Part shown: positions 18,280 through 26,581 of the stretch, one piece after another | How positions within the stretch are numbered: position 1 is the first letter of the stretch | Layout of the letters: every line of letters starts with the position of its first letter | Origin: Blautia sp. | Lineage (GTDB): Bacteria > Bacillota > Clostridia > Lachnospirales > Lachnospiraceae | Direction: 5' to 3' | Length of the DNA: 34,313 nucleotides | NCBI GenBank assembly: GCA_017459635.1 | Contig: JAFUCO010000037.1 | Span: forward strand, 1 to 34,313 | Translations under genes and position numbers: made by a program | The notes under the pieces: model-generated | Told to the model about the DNA's origin: nothing | What the model saw: only the letters and a program-made list of their open reading frames with translations | Databases searched by the model: none

Positions 18280-19716
18280 TCAGTTTATTCCTTCCACTTT
18301 CCAGATGAACCTGACCTTCCCGTTCATCCCGTCTGAGATTCCTGAAAAACTGGTATAGCTCTCGCCGATTGATATGCTTTCTTTGAGAGCTTCCTGAACT
18401 CCTGAAAGATCAGGGATTGCCGCATTCAGCATTCCGGTTCCGAGAAGAAGCCCGGCTGCTCCGGCCTGCAGGTCAGCGCTGCCCTGACTCACCTTATCTG
18501 CCCCTTCTTTTGCGGCGGCTACGCCTTCTGTATAGGCAGCTATGCCTTCGCTGTACTCCTGCAGAGATTTGAGCTGTTCCAGTGCAGCACCGACTTTCTC
18601 TTTGCTTTCCTTGTCTGCTGCCGTCATCACAAGCCCAAGCACGGACTCATAATTATCCTTCGTTAGTTCTTCAACTGCAACACCTGCAGCATTCAGCTGC
18701 TCCTTTACTATTTCAAGCGCGCTGTCAAAGATCTTTTCAGCACCTTCTGTCAGAGCTTCATTGTTTTCGGTCAGTTTTCCGAGACCTTCTGCCAGCTCTG
18801 CTGAGCCGCTCTTCAGGTCGCCTGCTCCGTCGTTAAGCTTTGTAACCCCATCCATTATCTGAACCACGCCGCCCTTAAGGCTTCCAAGCTTTCCAAACAC
18901 CTCATCTATAAATGAGCCCGCGTCCCCTTCCGATGCGGAAAAGATCTCGTTCGTCACAAGCACATAGCCTTCACCCCAGGAAAAATCTTCTGTCCGGCCT
19001 GTGATCTCAATGTAATCCGGCACTTCAGCATCGATAAGGTTCGTCAGCGATGCATAAGCCGGGTTCTCCAGGTCATCCGCAATACCCGGGAAGGCTATTC
19101 CCACAGCTATTGTATGCTCACCGTCACTCAGTACCCTGCCGTTAGTTATGCTGACATCGCTTATTGCATCATCATCCAGCAGAAATCCTGCTGCCACTGT
19201 GAACGGAACATGCAGGGTGCTTTTTTCTCCGTCTATCTCGGCTTCTCTTTCCTCATGATTCTCAAAGTCATAACGGATGGTAACCTCGCCGCTTTTGCCG
19301 GCGATCTCATCTGCCGTCACCTCTTCGCCATCAAGAAGATAAGTTACTTTTACCGTGACCGGCAGCTGATCTGAGGATTCTCCCTGATAGTAGATATCGT
19401 CTCCGCCCGCGTCCCAGGTTATCTCTCCATCACCGTCCTCAGTAAATGGCTCGTCGCCCTTAACATTTTCAATGTCTTCAAGGTCGCTCTCATCTTCCAG
19501 CGTCTGCTCTCCGGACGCATTTTCAAGCCAGTCGCTCACTATCACATCCTGAGGGGTACCCTCCGCATCCGCGATAACATAAACCGTCTCATTCTTATTT
19601 ACATTCTCCGTATTGTCCGCTGCCGCTGTCCCGGCTATAGCAGTCTGACCCGTCAGCATTGCCGCCGCAGCTGCAGCTGCTGCCGCCGCGCGCACCATAT
19701 ATCTTTTATTCTTCAT
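18280..19716 (-). CDS. Secreted Leu-x-x-Gly heptad-repeat protein, MMPL-associated
   Basis: A 478-residue exported protein. A basic N-terminus, an unusual ten-alanine hydrophobic run and an AIAG-type site make a signal peptide to about residue 30. An acidic linker follows (about 50-110), then a beta-rich domain, then segments with Leu-x-x-Gly heptads near 280-330 and again near 410-440. The C-terminus MNGKVRFIWKVEGIN resembles the standard ending of Clostridial homologues, so the gene is complete. Such proteins are usually encoded with MMPL transporters, as here, and may form an elongated coiled-coil extension of the transport complex; that role is inference. The ATG start has GGAGG nine bases upstream. 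It follows the MMPL gene by 254 bp. Confidence 0.8.
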   Translation of the reverse strand: MKNKRYMVRAAAAAAAAAAMLTGQTAIAGTAAADNTENVNKNETVYVIADAEGTPQDVIVSDWLENASGEQTLEDESDLEDIENVKGDEPFTEDGDGEITWDAGGDDIYYQGESSDQLPVTVKVTYLLDGEEVTADEIAGKSGEVTIRYDFENHEEREAEIDGEKSTLHVPFTVAAGFLLDDDAISDVSITNGRVLSDGEHTIAVGIAFPGIADDLENPAYASLTNLIDAEVPDYIEITGRTEDFSWGEGYVLVTNEIFSASEGDAGSFIDEVFGKLGSLKGGVVQIMDGVTKLNDGAGDLKSGSAELAEGLGKLTENNEALTEGAEKIFDSALEIVKEQLNAAGVAVEELTKDNYESVLGLVMTAADKESKEKVGAALEQLKSLQEYSEGIAAYTEGVAAAKEGADKVSQGSADLQAGAAGLLLGTGMLNAAIPDLSGVQEALKESISIGESYTSFSGISDGMNGKVRFIWKVEGIN

Positions 19717-19826
19717 CTCATTATTCCTCCAGTTTTACATAGTTCCCGTGATGATCCGGAATGTGCTGTATTTACGTTTTCGAATGCCCACATAAGCGAG
19801 CGCTTCGGGCTGTTCTTAGCAGTTAA

Positions 19827-20010
19827 ATCATGCCTTCTTGTTTCTCATGGTCTTTAAGAGAGACCACTTCCGGGGTAAAGTGACAAAATTCAAGTTTCAT
19901 CATACTTTCATGTTTCTCGTAATCCTAAGATTGACTACTTACGGGGCAAAGTGACAAATTTCGAGTTTCATCATGCTTTCATATTTCTCGTAGTCTTAAG
20001 TATCACTCCG
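19827..20010 (-). repeat. Decayed tandem copies (about 71-72 bp) of the 3' end of the MMPL gene
   Basis: The last codons and stop of the MMPL gene (start of match 19970) recur at 19899 and, more weakly, at 19827, giving spacings of 71 and 72 bp. The middle copy also shares the downstream sequence around GGGGCAAAGTGACAAA, where the first copy has GGGGTAAAGTGACAAA. The copies lie between the MMPL stop and the heptad-repeat gene. They are partial, contain stops and are not expected to be translated separately. Confidence 0.8.
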
Positions 20011-22049
20011 TCGAACAGAAGCAGCATGGCCGGCAGTATCAGGATTACGCACCCCATACTTATCACTGCGCCTCTTGCCATCAGCATGCACATGGATTTG
20101 ATGATATCTATATCAGAATACATGGCAACTCCGAAGGTCGCCGCGAAAAGCCCCATACCGCTGACTATGATGGAAGGTATAGATGTCGCAAGCGAGATAT
20201 TGACTGCGGCTTTCTTCTCCTTCCCGGACTTTCTCTCTGCTTTGTATCTTGTAGTCATGAGTATTGCATAATCAACCGTCGCTCCAAGCTGGATGGTACT
20301 TATGCATATCGGAGCTATGAAAGGCAGCGACTGGCCGAGATAATGCGCTGCTCCCAGATTGATGAATATCGCAAGCTCTATCACGCAAATCAGGATAAAA
20401 GGTATCGACAGGCTCTGCTCTACAATAAGAATTATCAGGAAGATAGCCAGGATTGAAACCAGGTTGACAACCTTGAAGTCATGTCCTGTTGTCTCGATCA
20501 TATCCTTCATGCACGGAGCCTCGCCGATAAGCATTCCGCCTTCGTCATATTTTTTCAGGATCGTATTTAGCTCCCCTACCTGTTCATTTACTTCATCACT
20601 CGCCACCTTGTATTCCGAGCTTATCATCATAAGCTCCCACTTATCGCTGCGGAGCATTTTTACCGCTTCCTCCGGAAGCATCTCGTCAGGTATGCGGCCT
20701 TCGGTGAGCGAGTCAATGCCAAGCACATATTTCACCCCGTCCACTTCTTCCATCTCACTTATCATAGCCAGCTTATCTTTGGAGGAAACATTGCTGTCAA
20801 CAAGCAGCATATGGGTGGAAGCGATGTCAAATTCATCCGCAAGTTTGTTCTTGGCGGTCACATATTCAATGTAATCCGGCAGGCAGTCGCCCATCTCGTA
20901 ATATACTTCCTTATTCGTCAGACGGTAACCGTTAACAAACGGGATAAGCAGTGCCACAAACAGGATAAGGAACACAGGATAGATGCGTGTCAGCTTTTCC
21001 GAGAATGAATGCATCTCCGGAATCAGTGCCTTATGCCTTGTTTTCTGCAGCGGTTTGTCAAGTATCAGTATCATGGAAGGCAGCACTGTAACGCTTCCGG
21101 CCACTCCGAGCAGCACGCCCTTCGCCATGACGATGCCAAGGTCCCTTCCAAGTGTGAAGCTCATGAAGCACAGTGCGATAAATCCGGCGATAGTCGTAAC
21201 AGAGCTTCCCACAACCGATACAAGAGTATCCCTGATAGCCAGCGTCATCGCTTCCTCATTCGCTTCTTTTCCTGTCCTGCTGTCGGCTTTCCTGTGTTCA
21301 TTATAGCTGTTCCACAGGAAGATCGAATAGTCCATAGTGACAGCCAGCTGCAGCACTGCCGACAGGGCTTTTGTAATATATGAGATATTACCAAGGAAGA
21401 AATTCGTTCCAAGGTTAAGGACTATCATGATCCCTATCGAGGCAATAAATACCAGCGGTACAAGCCAGCTGTCCAGCAGCAGGAACATCGCCGCCAGTGC
21501 GCAGGCGACTGCAAGTGCCACATATATCGGCTCTTCCTTTTCGCACAGATCCTTAAGGTCAGTGACCAGAGCAGAAAGTCCGGATACGAAGCACTGCTTT
21601 CCGGCGATGCGTCTTATCTCGCGCACCGCATCCATTGTGACGTCCTCCGAAGTCCCGCTGTCAAAGAAAACAGCCATAGCCGTTGAATGATCGGTATTAA
21701 AGGCCTTATATAATTTATCCGGCAGCATCTCCTTAGGAATGGAAAGATCGAACAGTGAAGAATACCACAGGACACTGTCAACATGATCTACTTTTTTGAT
21801 CTCCTCAGTCAAAGCGTCAACATCCCTGTCAGGCATGTCCTCAACTATAATTATCGAGAAAGCGACTTTCCCAAACTCCTCCTTCAGTTCTCCCTGCCCG
21901 ATAACAGTATCCATATCCGAAGGCAGATAATCCAGCATATCATAATTGACCCTTGTCTTTACCATCCCAAACACTGCCGGTATAAGCAGTATCAGCGCAA
22001 TGATAAAGATAAGAATATGGCGCTTCACCACTGTCTTTGAAAAACGCAT
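19971..22049 (-). CDS. MMPL-family RND-type transporter
   Basis: Integral membrane exporter of 692 residues with two homologous halves. Each half has one N-terminal transmembrane helix, a large extracytoplasmic domain, and a five-helix block, about twelve helices in all. The proton-relay aspartates sit in TMDYSIFLW (first half) and ATVDYAILM (second half), as expected for MMPL/RND proteins. The substrate cannot be read; Clostridial relatives are linked to lipid, drug or peptide export. The frame opens earlier at 22079, but I chose ATG 22049 because GAGGAGG lies ten bases upstream and the protein then begins with the basic MRFSKTVVKRH before the first helix. It is divergent from the tetR gene and cotranscribed with the heptad-repeat gene. 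Confidence 0.9.
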   Translation of the reverse strand: MRFSKTVVKRHILIFIIALILLIPAVFGMVKTRVNYDMLDYLPSDMDTVIGQGELKEEFGKVAFSIIIVEDMPDRDVDALTEEIKKVDHVDSVLWYSSLFDLSIPKEMLPDKLYKAFNTDHSTAMAVFFDSGTSEDVTMDAVREIRRIAGKQCFVSGLSALVTDLKDLCEKEEPIYVALAVACALAAMFLLLDSWLVPLVFIASIGIMIVLNLGTNFFLGNISYITKALSAVLQLAVTMDYSIFLWNSYNEHRKADSRTGKEANEEAMTLAIRDTLVSVVGSSVTTIAGFIALCFMSFTLGRDLGIVMAKGVLLGVAGSVTVLPSMILILDKPLQKTRHKALIPEMHSFSEKLTRIYPVFLILFVALLIPFVNGYRLTNKEVYYEMGDCLPDYIEYVTAKNKLADEFDIASTHMLLVDSNVSSKDKLAMISEMEEVDGVKYVLGIDSLTEGRIPDEMLPEEAVKMLRSDKWELMMISSEYKVASDEVNEQVGELNTILKKYDEGGMLIGEAPCMKDMIETTGHDFKVVNLVSILAIFLIILIVEQSLSIPFILICVIELAIFINLGAAHYLGQSLPFIAPICISTIQLGATVDYAILMTTRYKAERKSGKEKKAAVNISLATSIPSIIVSGMGLFAATFGVAMYSDIDIIKSMCMLMARGAVISMGCVILILPAMLLLFDGVILKTTRNMKA

Positions 22050-22068
22050 GTAAATATGACCTCCTCTG

Positions 22069-22095
22069 TTAGCACTCATTTCTTTCGGTTGCTAA
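22069..22095 (-). promoter_or_regulatory. Inverted repeat in the MMPL leader, candidate TetR operator or degenerate CIRCE
   Basis: TTAGCACTC (22069-22077), nine bases, then GGTTGCTAA (22087-22095) form a 9-9-9 inverted repeat just upstream of the MMPL ribosome binding site. The left half equals the HrcA-binding CIRCE element, but the right half matches it at only seven of nine positions. Since a divergent TetR gene is adjacent, a TetR operator is the simpler reading. No clear -35/-10 pair was found between here and 22190. Confidence 0.45.
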
Positions 22096-22196
22096 TACTT
22101 CTGGGTCACACTTTACTAATAATCTCAGAAATATAAAATAGGCGATATTACATCACGTGTCTGAATTTTAGGCATATATATAATTTTGCCCAAAAC

Positions 22197-22424
22197 AAGA
22201 CAGGGGAAGGTTTCAATGTAGTTAAACAGTTTCATAGCGCAGGATTCTGGTGTTATGGTGCCGAAGGAAGGGCGGCTATCATTGTCCCCCTTATTACTTG
22301 ATTTTCTCCAATAATTGCATTATCATTGCAGTTATCATTGAAAAATATGGTAAAACAAAGCAGCTTATTGGTATGGGGCCGGTTTTCTGTGTTGATTTTC
22401 AGCATAGAGAACCGTCCCCTGTGT
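22197..22424 (+). repeat. Decayed palindromic MITE-like element forming the tetR upstream region
   Basis: The left end AAGACAGGGGAAGGTTTC and the right end ACCGTCCCCTGTGTT are degenerate terminal repeats of the element at 32413. Bases 22216-22260 follow the half-copy at 18190-18234 with scattered changes. The 15-bp core arm at 22259-22273 is identical to the central hairpin arm of the full element. The copy ends seven bases before the tetR ribosome binding site, so tetR transcription and its 5' leader probably arise in or cross this element. Confidence 0.75.
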
Positions 22425-22441
22425 TCATACAGGAGGTTCTT

Positions 22442-23146
22442 ATGTCAGATCTCACCCGGCAGGCCATCAAGGCATCCTTCCGGAAGCTGCTTTCGGAACG
22501 CCCTCTTGCCCGCATCACAGTGCGGGAGATCGCGGCCGACTGCGGAATTAACCGAAACACCTTTTATTATCATTATCACGATATACCCGAACTCATGGAA
22601 GAGCTGATGCAGGACGAGGCCGCCGCCCTTATCGCCGGCTATACTGATATCTCATCGCTTGAAGACTGCGTCGAAGCCGCATTCAGATTTATCGTAGATA
22701 ACCGGCGTTCCATCAATCACATATTCCACTCAGTAAAAAGAGAAGTTTTCGAGCAGTACCTGATGCGAATTTGCAGCTTCACGATTACATCCTGGTACAA
22801 CACCGCTTTTCCCACCGGACACGGCAACGAAAGCAATGAGAACAGCGAAATCAATGAAAACCGCGAGAGAAGCAATGCTAACAGCGATAGAAGCGATGTA
22901 ACCAGCAGGAGAAGCAATGCTAACAGCGATAGAAGCGATGTAAACAGCAGGAGAAGCAATGACAGCGAAGATCCTGCCAGAGAAAGATTCCTGCGTTTCC
23001 TGCGCTATGAGCTGTTCGGCGCGTGCATAGATTTCATGAATGAAGGTATGCCGACGGAGGCCATAGATGAAGCGAAGCACCTGCTCCGCCTCTCTCTTAA
23101 CGCTATAACTACACAGGAAGCTGTGAGCGGCAACAGTTACGAATAA
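22442..23146 (+). CDS. TetR/AcrR-family transcriptional regulator
   Basis: DNA-binding repressor of 234 residues. The helix-turn-helix is at about residues 20-50 (ITVREIAADCGINRNTFYYH), followed by a C-terminal ligand/dimer domain ending in FLRYELFGACIDFMNEGMP, as in DhaS-like TetR proteins. The ATG at 22442 has AGGAGG six bases upstream; the open frame extends back to 22250, but that part lies in a decayed repeat element and is not coding. Residues about 130-176 are an inserted Ser/Asn/Arg/Asp-rich low-complexity tract encoded by 42-bp repeats in the middle of the ligand-binding domain. Divergent from the MMPL operon, it probably represses it, with the site at 22069-22095 as a candidate operator. 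Confidence 0.9.
   Translation: MSDLTRQAIKASFRKLLSERPLARITVREIAADCGINRNTFYYHYHDIPELMEELMQDEAAALIAGYTDISSLEDCVEAAFRFIVDNRRSINHIFHSVKREVFEQYLMRICSFTITSWYNTAFPTGHGNESNENSEINENRERSNANSDRSDVTSRRSNANSDRSDVNSRRSNDSEDPARERFLRFLRYELFGACIDFMNEGMPTEAIDEAKHLLRLSLNAITTQEAVSGNSYE
22829..22972 (+). repeat. Tandem 42-bp repeats inside the tetR-family gene
   Basis: Two almost identical 42-bp units lie at 22868-22909 and 22910-22951 (one base differs). They are preceded by a diverged 39-bp unit (22829-22867) and followed by a partial unit from 22952. Each full unit encodes 14 residues of the type RSNANSDRSDVTSR. The insertion keeps frame and lies within the ligand-binding domain. Confidence 0.95.
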
Positions 23147-23199
23147 TTGCTTATAACAGCCACTTTTCTCTTTACTTTTAAGGCCCATAAGTATAAAAT

Positions 23200-23325
23200 G
23201 TAAATACAACTCAGAAGCGAAGCATACCCTTCCCATACAGGCTGGGAAATAATTAGATCATCCCCATTCTTTGAAGATCGGGAAGCAGCAAAATCTGCTG
23301 ATCATTCCGGAAACAGGAGGGTTCT
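23200..23325 (+). promoter_or_regulatory. Structured leader of the adenine deaminase operon
   Basis: Possible promoter elements TTTACT and TAAAAT with 17-base spacing lie near 23174-23202, but they are weak. The leader can form a hairpin TTCCCA/TGGGAA and, after it, a GATCA/TGATC closing stem enclosing a TCCC/GGGA stem and an AGCAG/CTGCT hairpin, a three-way-junction shape. The conserved core of the purine riboswitch is absent. The ribosome binding site AGGAGGG precedes the ATG at 23326. Confidence 0.3.
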
Positions 23326-25065
23326 ATGAAAAAGAAACAACTGAAACGTTTGATCGATGTCGCTTCAGGCAGAGTTCCGGCGGACCTTCATATCAAAAAC
23401 TGCCGCGTGGTCGATGTGTTTAATAAGGAAGTATTCGAAAGCGACGTATATATCGCTGAAAGCTGTTTTGCGGGGTTCGGGGATGAAAGCTTTCCCGAGG
23501 CTCATGTAACCGTTGATGCCGGAGGACGGTATATGGTGCCGGGCTTCATTGACGGACATGTACATATCGAATCCTCGCACGTCACTCCACCCGAATTTGC
23601 CAGACTTGTAGTCCCGCACGGAACCACGACGGCAGTAGCCGATCCACACGAGATCGTAAATGTCTGCGGCCTGGACGGCTTTGATTACATGCTGGAATCA
23701 TCGGAAGGACTGGCTCTTACCGTTTTTCTGCAGGTTCCGTCCTGCGTGCCCTGCACTCCTTTTGAGAACTCCGGAGCCATAATCAATTCCGTTGCCATCG
23801 GCACAAGAATAGCAAAGCCCCGCGTTATAGGGCTTGGGGAAATGATGGATTTTACCGGTGTATGCTCCGGCGATGAGAGCATTCTCAAAAAACTGCTTAT
23901 GGCAAAAAAGTATCACCGGATCATAGACGGCCACTATCTTGGAGACGTCAAAGGGCTTGACGCGTACATCGCTGCCGGAATATCCAATGATCACGAATGT
24001 GCTCATGGGAACGATCTCAAGGAAAGAGTCCGAAGGGGAATGCGGGTATTTCTCCGTCAGGGAACTGCGTGCCATGACCTTCTGAACCTGCTCTCCGGCG
24101 TTAATGAACGCAATAAATCACGCGTCATGATGTGCACAGATGACTGTGCCGCAAAGACCATCATTGAAATCGGTCACATTGACAACAATGTCCGTCTGGC
24201 GATCGGAGCCGGGATCAACCCGATTGACGCCATATGCATGGCTACAATCAATACAGCTGAATGCTTTAGACTTGATGACCGCGGCGCGATTGCTCCCGGA
24301 CGAAGGGCTGATTTTCTTCTGCTCTCTTCACTTGACAAGGATTTCAGGGTCGAGGAAGTGTATACCGGAGGAGAACACACTGCTTCAGGCGGCAGCTTCC
24401 TGCCGGAGAAGCTGCATGTACCAACAGCCAGGGTAAGCGGCACGGTCAATATAGGCAGCTTCACTGAGGATCGCCTTAAACTTCACCTGCGTGATCCTCA
24501 CGTCAGAGTGATCGACCTGGTTCCCGGCTCTGTTGTGACACGTGAGTTCGACACCATCGTCGAGACCGATGACGAAGGATACTGGCATCGGAATGATGAG
24601 GACATTATCAAGATAGCCGTTATTGAACGTCATCATGGCACAGGCAATACCGGGCTCGGACTTGTAAGAGGATTCCATCTGCAGGGCGGAGCAATTGCCA
24701 CGACCATTGCACATGATTCGCACAATATCATTGTTGCAGGCGACAACGACCATGATATGAGCGTGGCCGTACATACACTGGCTGAGATAGGCGGCGGAAT
24801 GACTGTCGTGAAAAACGGACAGGTGCTGGAATCGGTTCCGCACGAGATTGCAGGCCTCATGGGGGATCACAGGGGTGAAGATATGGCTGCCCGCCTCACT
24901 TCCATTATCGCGACCGCGAAGGAAGCCTTAGGTATCCACAGCATTCCGGACCCGTTCATGACCCTGTGCTTCATGTCACTGCCGGTAATACCCAAACTTA
25001 AAGTAACCGACATGGGACTGTTTGACGTGGATATTTTCAATTTTGTGCCTGTCGAGAAGATTTAA
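23326..25065 (+). CDS. ade: Adenine deaminase
   Basis: Amidohydrolase of 579 residues that converts adenine to hypoxanthine and ammonia, supplying the purine operon on the other strand. Metal ligands H78/H80 are in DGHVHIESSHVTPPEF, followed by the family motif HGTTTAVADPHEI, GLGEMMDFTGV, and the C-terminal HHGTGNTGLGLVRGF and AHDSHNIIVAGDN segments. All are diagnostic of Ade rather than adenosine deaminase. The ATG follows AGGAGGG at normal spacing. It begins a plus-strand operon with two PLP enzymes, 28 bp and then 18 bp apart. Length and motifs are complete. Confidence 0.96.
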   Translation: MKKKQLKRLIDVASGRVPADLHIKNCRVVDVFNKEVFESDVYIAESCFAGFGDESFPEAHVTVDAGGRYMVPGFIDGHVHIESSHVTPPEFARLVVPHGTTTAVADPHEIVNVCGLDGFDYMLESSEGLALTVFLQVPSCVPCTPFENSGAIINSVAIGTRIAKPRVIGLGEMMDFTGVCSGDESILKKLLMAKKYHRIIDGHYLGDVKGLDAYIAAGISNDHECAHGNDLKERVRRGMRVFLRQGTACHDLLNLLSGVNERNKSRVMMCTDDCAAKTIIEIGHIDNNVRLAIGAGINPIDAICMATINTAECFRLDDRGAIAPGRRADFLLLSSLDKDFRVEEVYTGGEHTASGGSFLPEKLHVPTARVSGTVNIGSFTEDRLKLHLRDPHVRVIDLVPGSVVTREFDTIVETDDEGYWHRNDEDIIKIAVIERHHGTGNTGLGLVRGFHLQGGAIATTIAHDSHNIIVAGDNDHDMSVAVHTLAEIGGGMTVVKNGQVLESVPHEIAGLMGDHRGEDMAARLTSIIATAKEALGIHSIPDPFMTLCFMSLPVIPKLKVTDMGLFDVDIFNFVPVEKI

Positions 25066-25093
25066 TACAGAAATTAATAAAATGGAGGTCATT

Positions 25094-26563
25094 ATGATCA
25101 ACCTTACCGTAAACGAAAAAGGAAGAGCCCACAATATCAAGAGGGCCAAAGAGCAGAACATTATCATCCCCACAATTGCGCAGATGAAGGATCCTTACCT
25201 TATCCCCGAAAAGATTAAGGAACAGCTTAAGAATGTCGGGCTCTGGGATATCAATCCGCTCAATCTTTTCCGTATCACCTGGAAAAACGAACGCAAGGAG
25301 TACGGCGGTCTTTTCGGAAATCCGAATTACATCGTACTGCCCTCCTCCCTTACCGGTGTCAGGGCAAAGATCCTTCTTCTCACCGGCAAGTATTTTCCGA
25401 CAGGCTGCCACAAGGTAGGCGCTTCCTTCGGATGCCTTGTGCCGAGGCTTGTGACCGGGCAGTTTGATTCCTCCATTCACCGCGCAGTGTGGCCGTCCAC
25501 CGGCAATTACTGCAGAGGCGGCGCTTTCAATTCAAAGCTCCTCGGCTGCCATTCAGTGGCTATTCTTCCGGAGGGCATGAGCCGCGAGCGCTTCGACTGG
25601 CTTAAGACTGTCGCCAGTGAAGTCATCGCCACGCCCGGTTCAGAATCAAATGTTAAAGAGATCTTCGACAAAACACATGAACTTGAGCAGGAACCCGACT
25701 GCATCATTTTCAACCAGTTTGCCGAGATGGGCAATTACATGTGGCATTATCATGTAACAGGAAACGCCATTCTGGAGAGCTTCGACCTGATGAAGGAAGA
25801 AGGCGACCGTCTGTTCGGGGCTGTTTTCACCTCCGGCTCAGCCGGCACAATGGCTTCCGGCGACCGTATCAAGGATGTTCTCCCAGGCGCAAAACTCGGT
25901 GTAGGCGAAGCCCTTCAGTGCCCGACGCTTCTCGAGAACGGTTTCGGAGCTCACCGCATCGAAGGCATAGGCGACAAGCATGTTCCCTGGATACACAATG
26001 TGAAATCAACCGATCTTGTTGTAGATATTGATGACGAAGATTCCCAGAAGGTGCTGCGTCTTTTCAACGAACCTGAAGGCAGGAAGTACCTGCTTGATGC
26101 CGGAGTCCCGGAGGAAACGATCGAGCAGCTTTCACTTTTCGGAATCTCCGGTATCGCAAACATGCTCTGCGCCATCAAGATGGCTAAGTACTACGAGCTG
26201 ACCGAGCATGACGTAGTAGCTTCTGTCATGACTGATTCTGCTGTAATGTACGCCTCAAGGGTCAAAGAACTCGCGGAGGAGGACGGCCCTTACACCCGCG
26301 AGATGGCGGCAGTTGATTTCAACGTACATATCCTTGGCGAAAAGACCGACAACATGCTTGAGCTCACATACCCGCAGAGAAAACGTGTGCATAACCTCAA
26401 GTATTACACCTGGGTCGAGCAGCAGGGAAAAACATCGGAAGAGCTTAATGCGCTCTGGTATGACCAGGAGCACACCTGGGACAGTGTAAAGGCAGATGCT
26501 GCGAAGATTGATGAGATGATAATGCAGTTTAACGAAGACACCGGACTTCTTAAGTCACTTTAA
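25094..26563 (+). CDS. PLP-dependent fold-type-II enzyme (cysteine synthase/ammonia-lyase-like), function unassigned
   Basis: A 489-residue fold-type-II pyridoxal-phosphate enzyme. The Schiff-base lysine is K107 in TGCHKVGASFG. The substrate-binding loop is STGNYCRGGAF, and the phosphate-binding glycine loop is SGSAGTMASGD. These motifs suit beta-elimination or ammonia-lyase chemistry, but the substrate is not known to me. An open frame runs upstream to 25022, but the ATG at 25094, five bases after GGAGG, fits best. It lies between ade and a threonine-synthase-like gene. Because the neighbouring urate gene set lacks the PLP lyase ygeX, this protein is a candidate replacement for that step (2,3-diaminopropionate or a similar amino acid to pyruvate and ammonia); that is inference. 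Confidence 0.8.
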   Translation: MINLTVNEKGRAHNIKRAKEQNIIIPTIAQMKDPYLIPEKIKEQLKNVGLWDINPLNLFRITWKNERKEYGGLFGNPNYIVLPSSLTGVRAKILLLTGKYFPTGCHKVGASFGCLVPRLVTGQFDSSIHRAVWPSTGNYCRGGAFNSKLLGCHSVAILPEGMSRERFDWLKTVASEVIATPGSESNVKEIFDKTHELEQEPDCIIFNQFAEMGNYMWHYHVTGNAILESFDLMKEEGDRLFGAVFTSGSAGTMASGDRIKDVLPGAKLGVGEALQCPTLLENGFGAHRIEGIGDKHVPWIHNVKSTDLVVDIDDEDSQKVLRLFNEPEGRKYLLDAGVPEETIEQLSLFGISGIANMLCAIKMAKYYELTEHDVVASVMTDSAVMYASRVKELAEEDGPYTREMAAVDFNVHILGEKTDNMLELTYPQRKRVHNLKYYTWVEQQGKTSEELNALWYDQEHTWDSVKADAAKIDEMIMQFNEDTGLLKSL

Positions 26564-26581
26564 TTCTGGAGGCTTATTGAT

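Noticed and set aside
22250..22441. N-terminal extension of the tetR-family ORF
   Set aside because: It lies in the decayed palindromic element and the standard TetR start with AGGAGG is at 22442.
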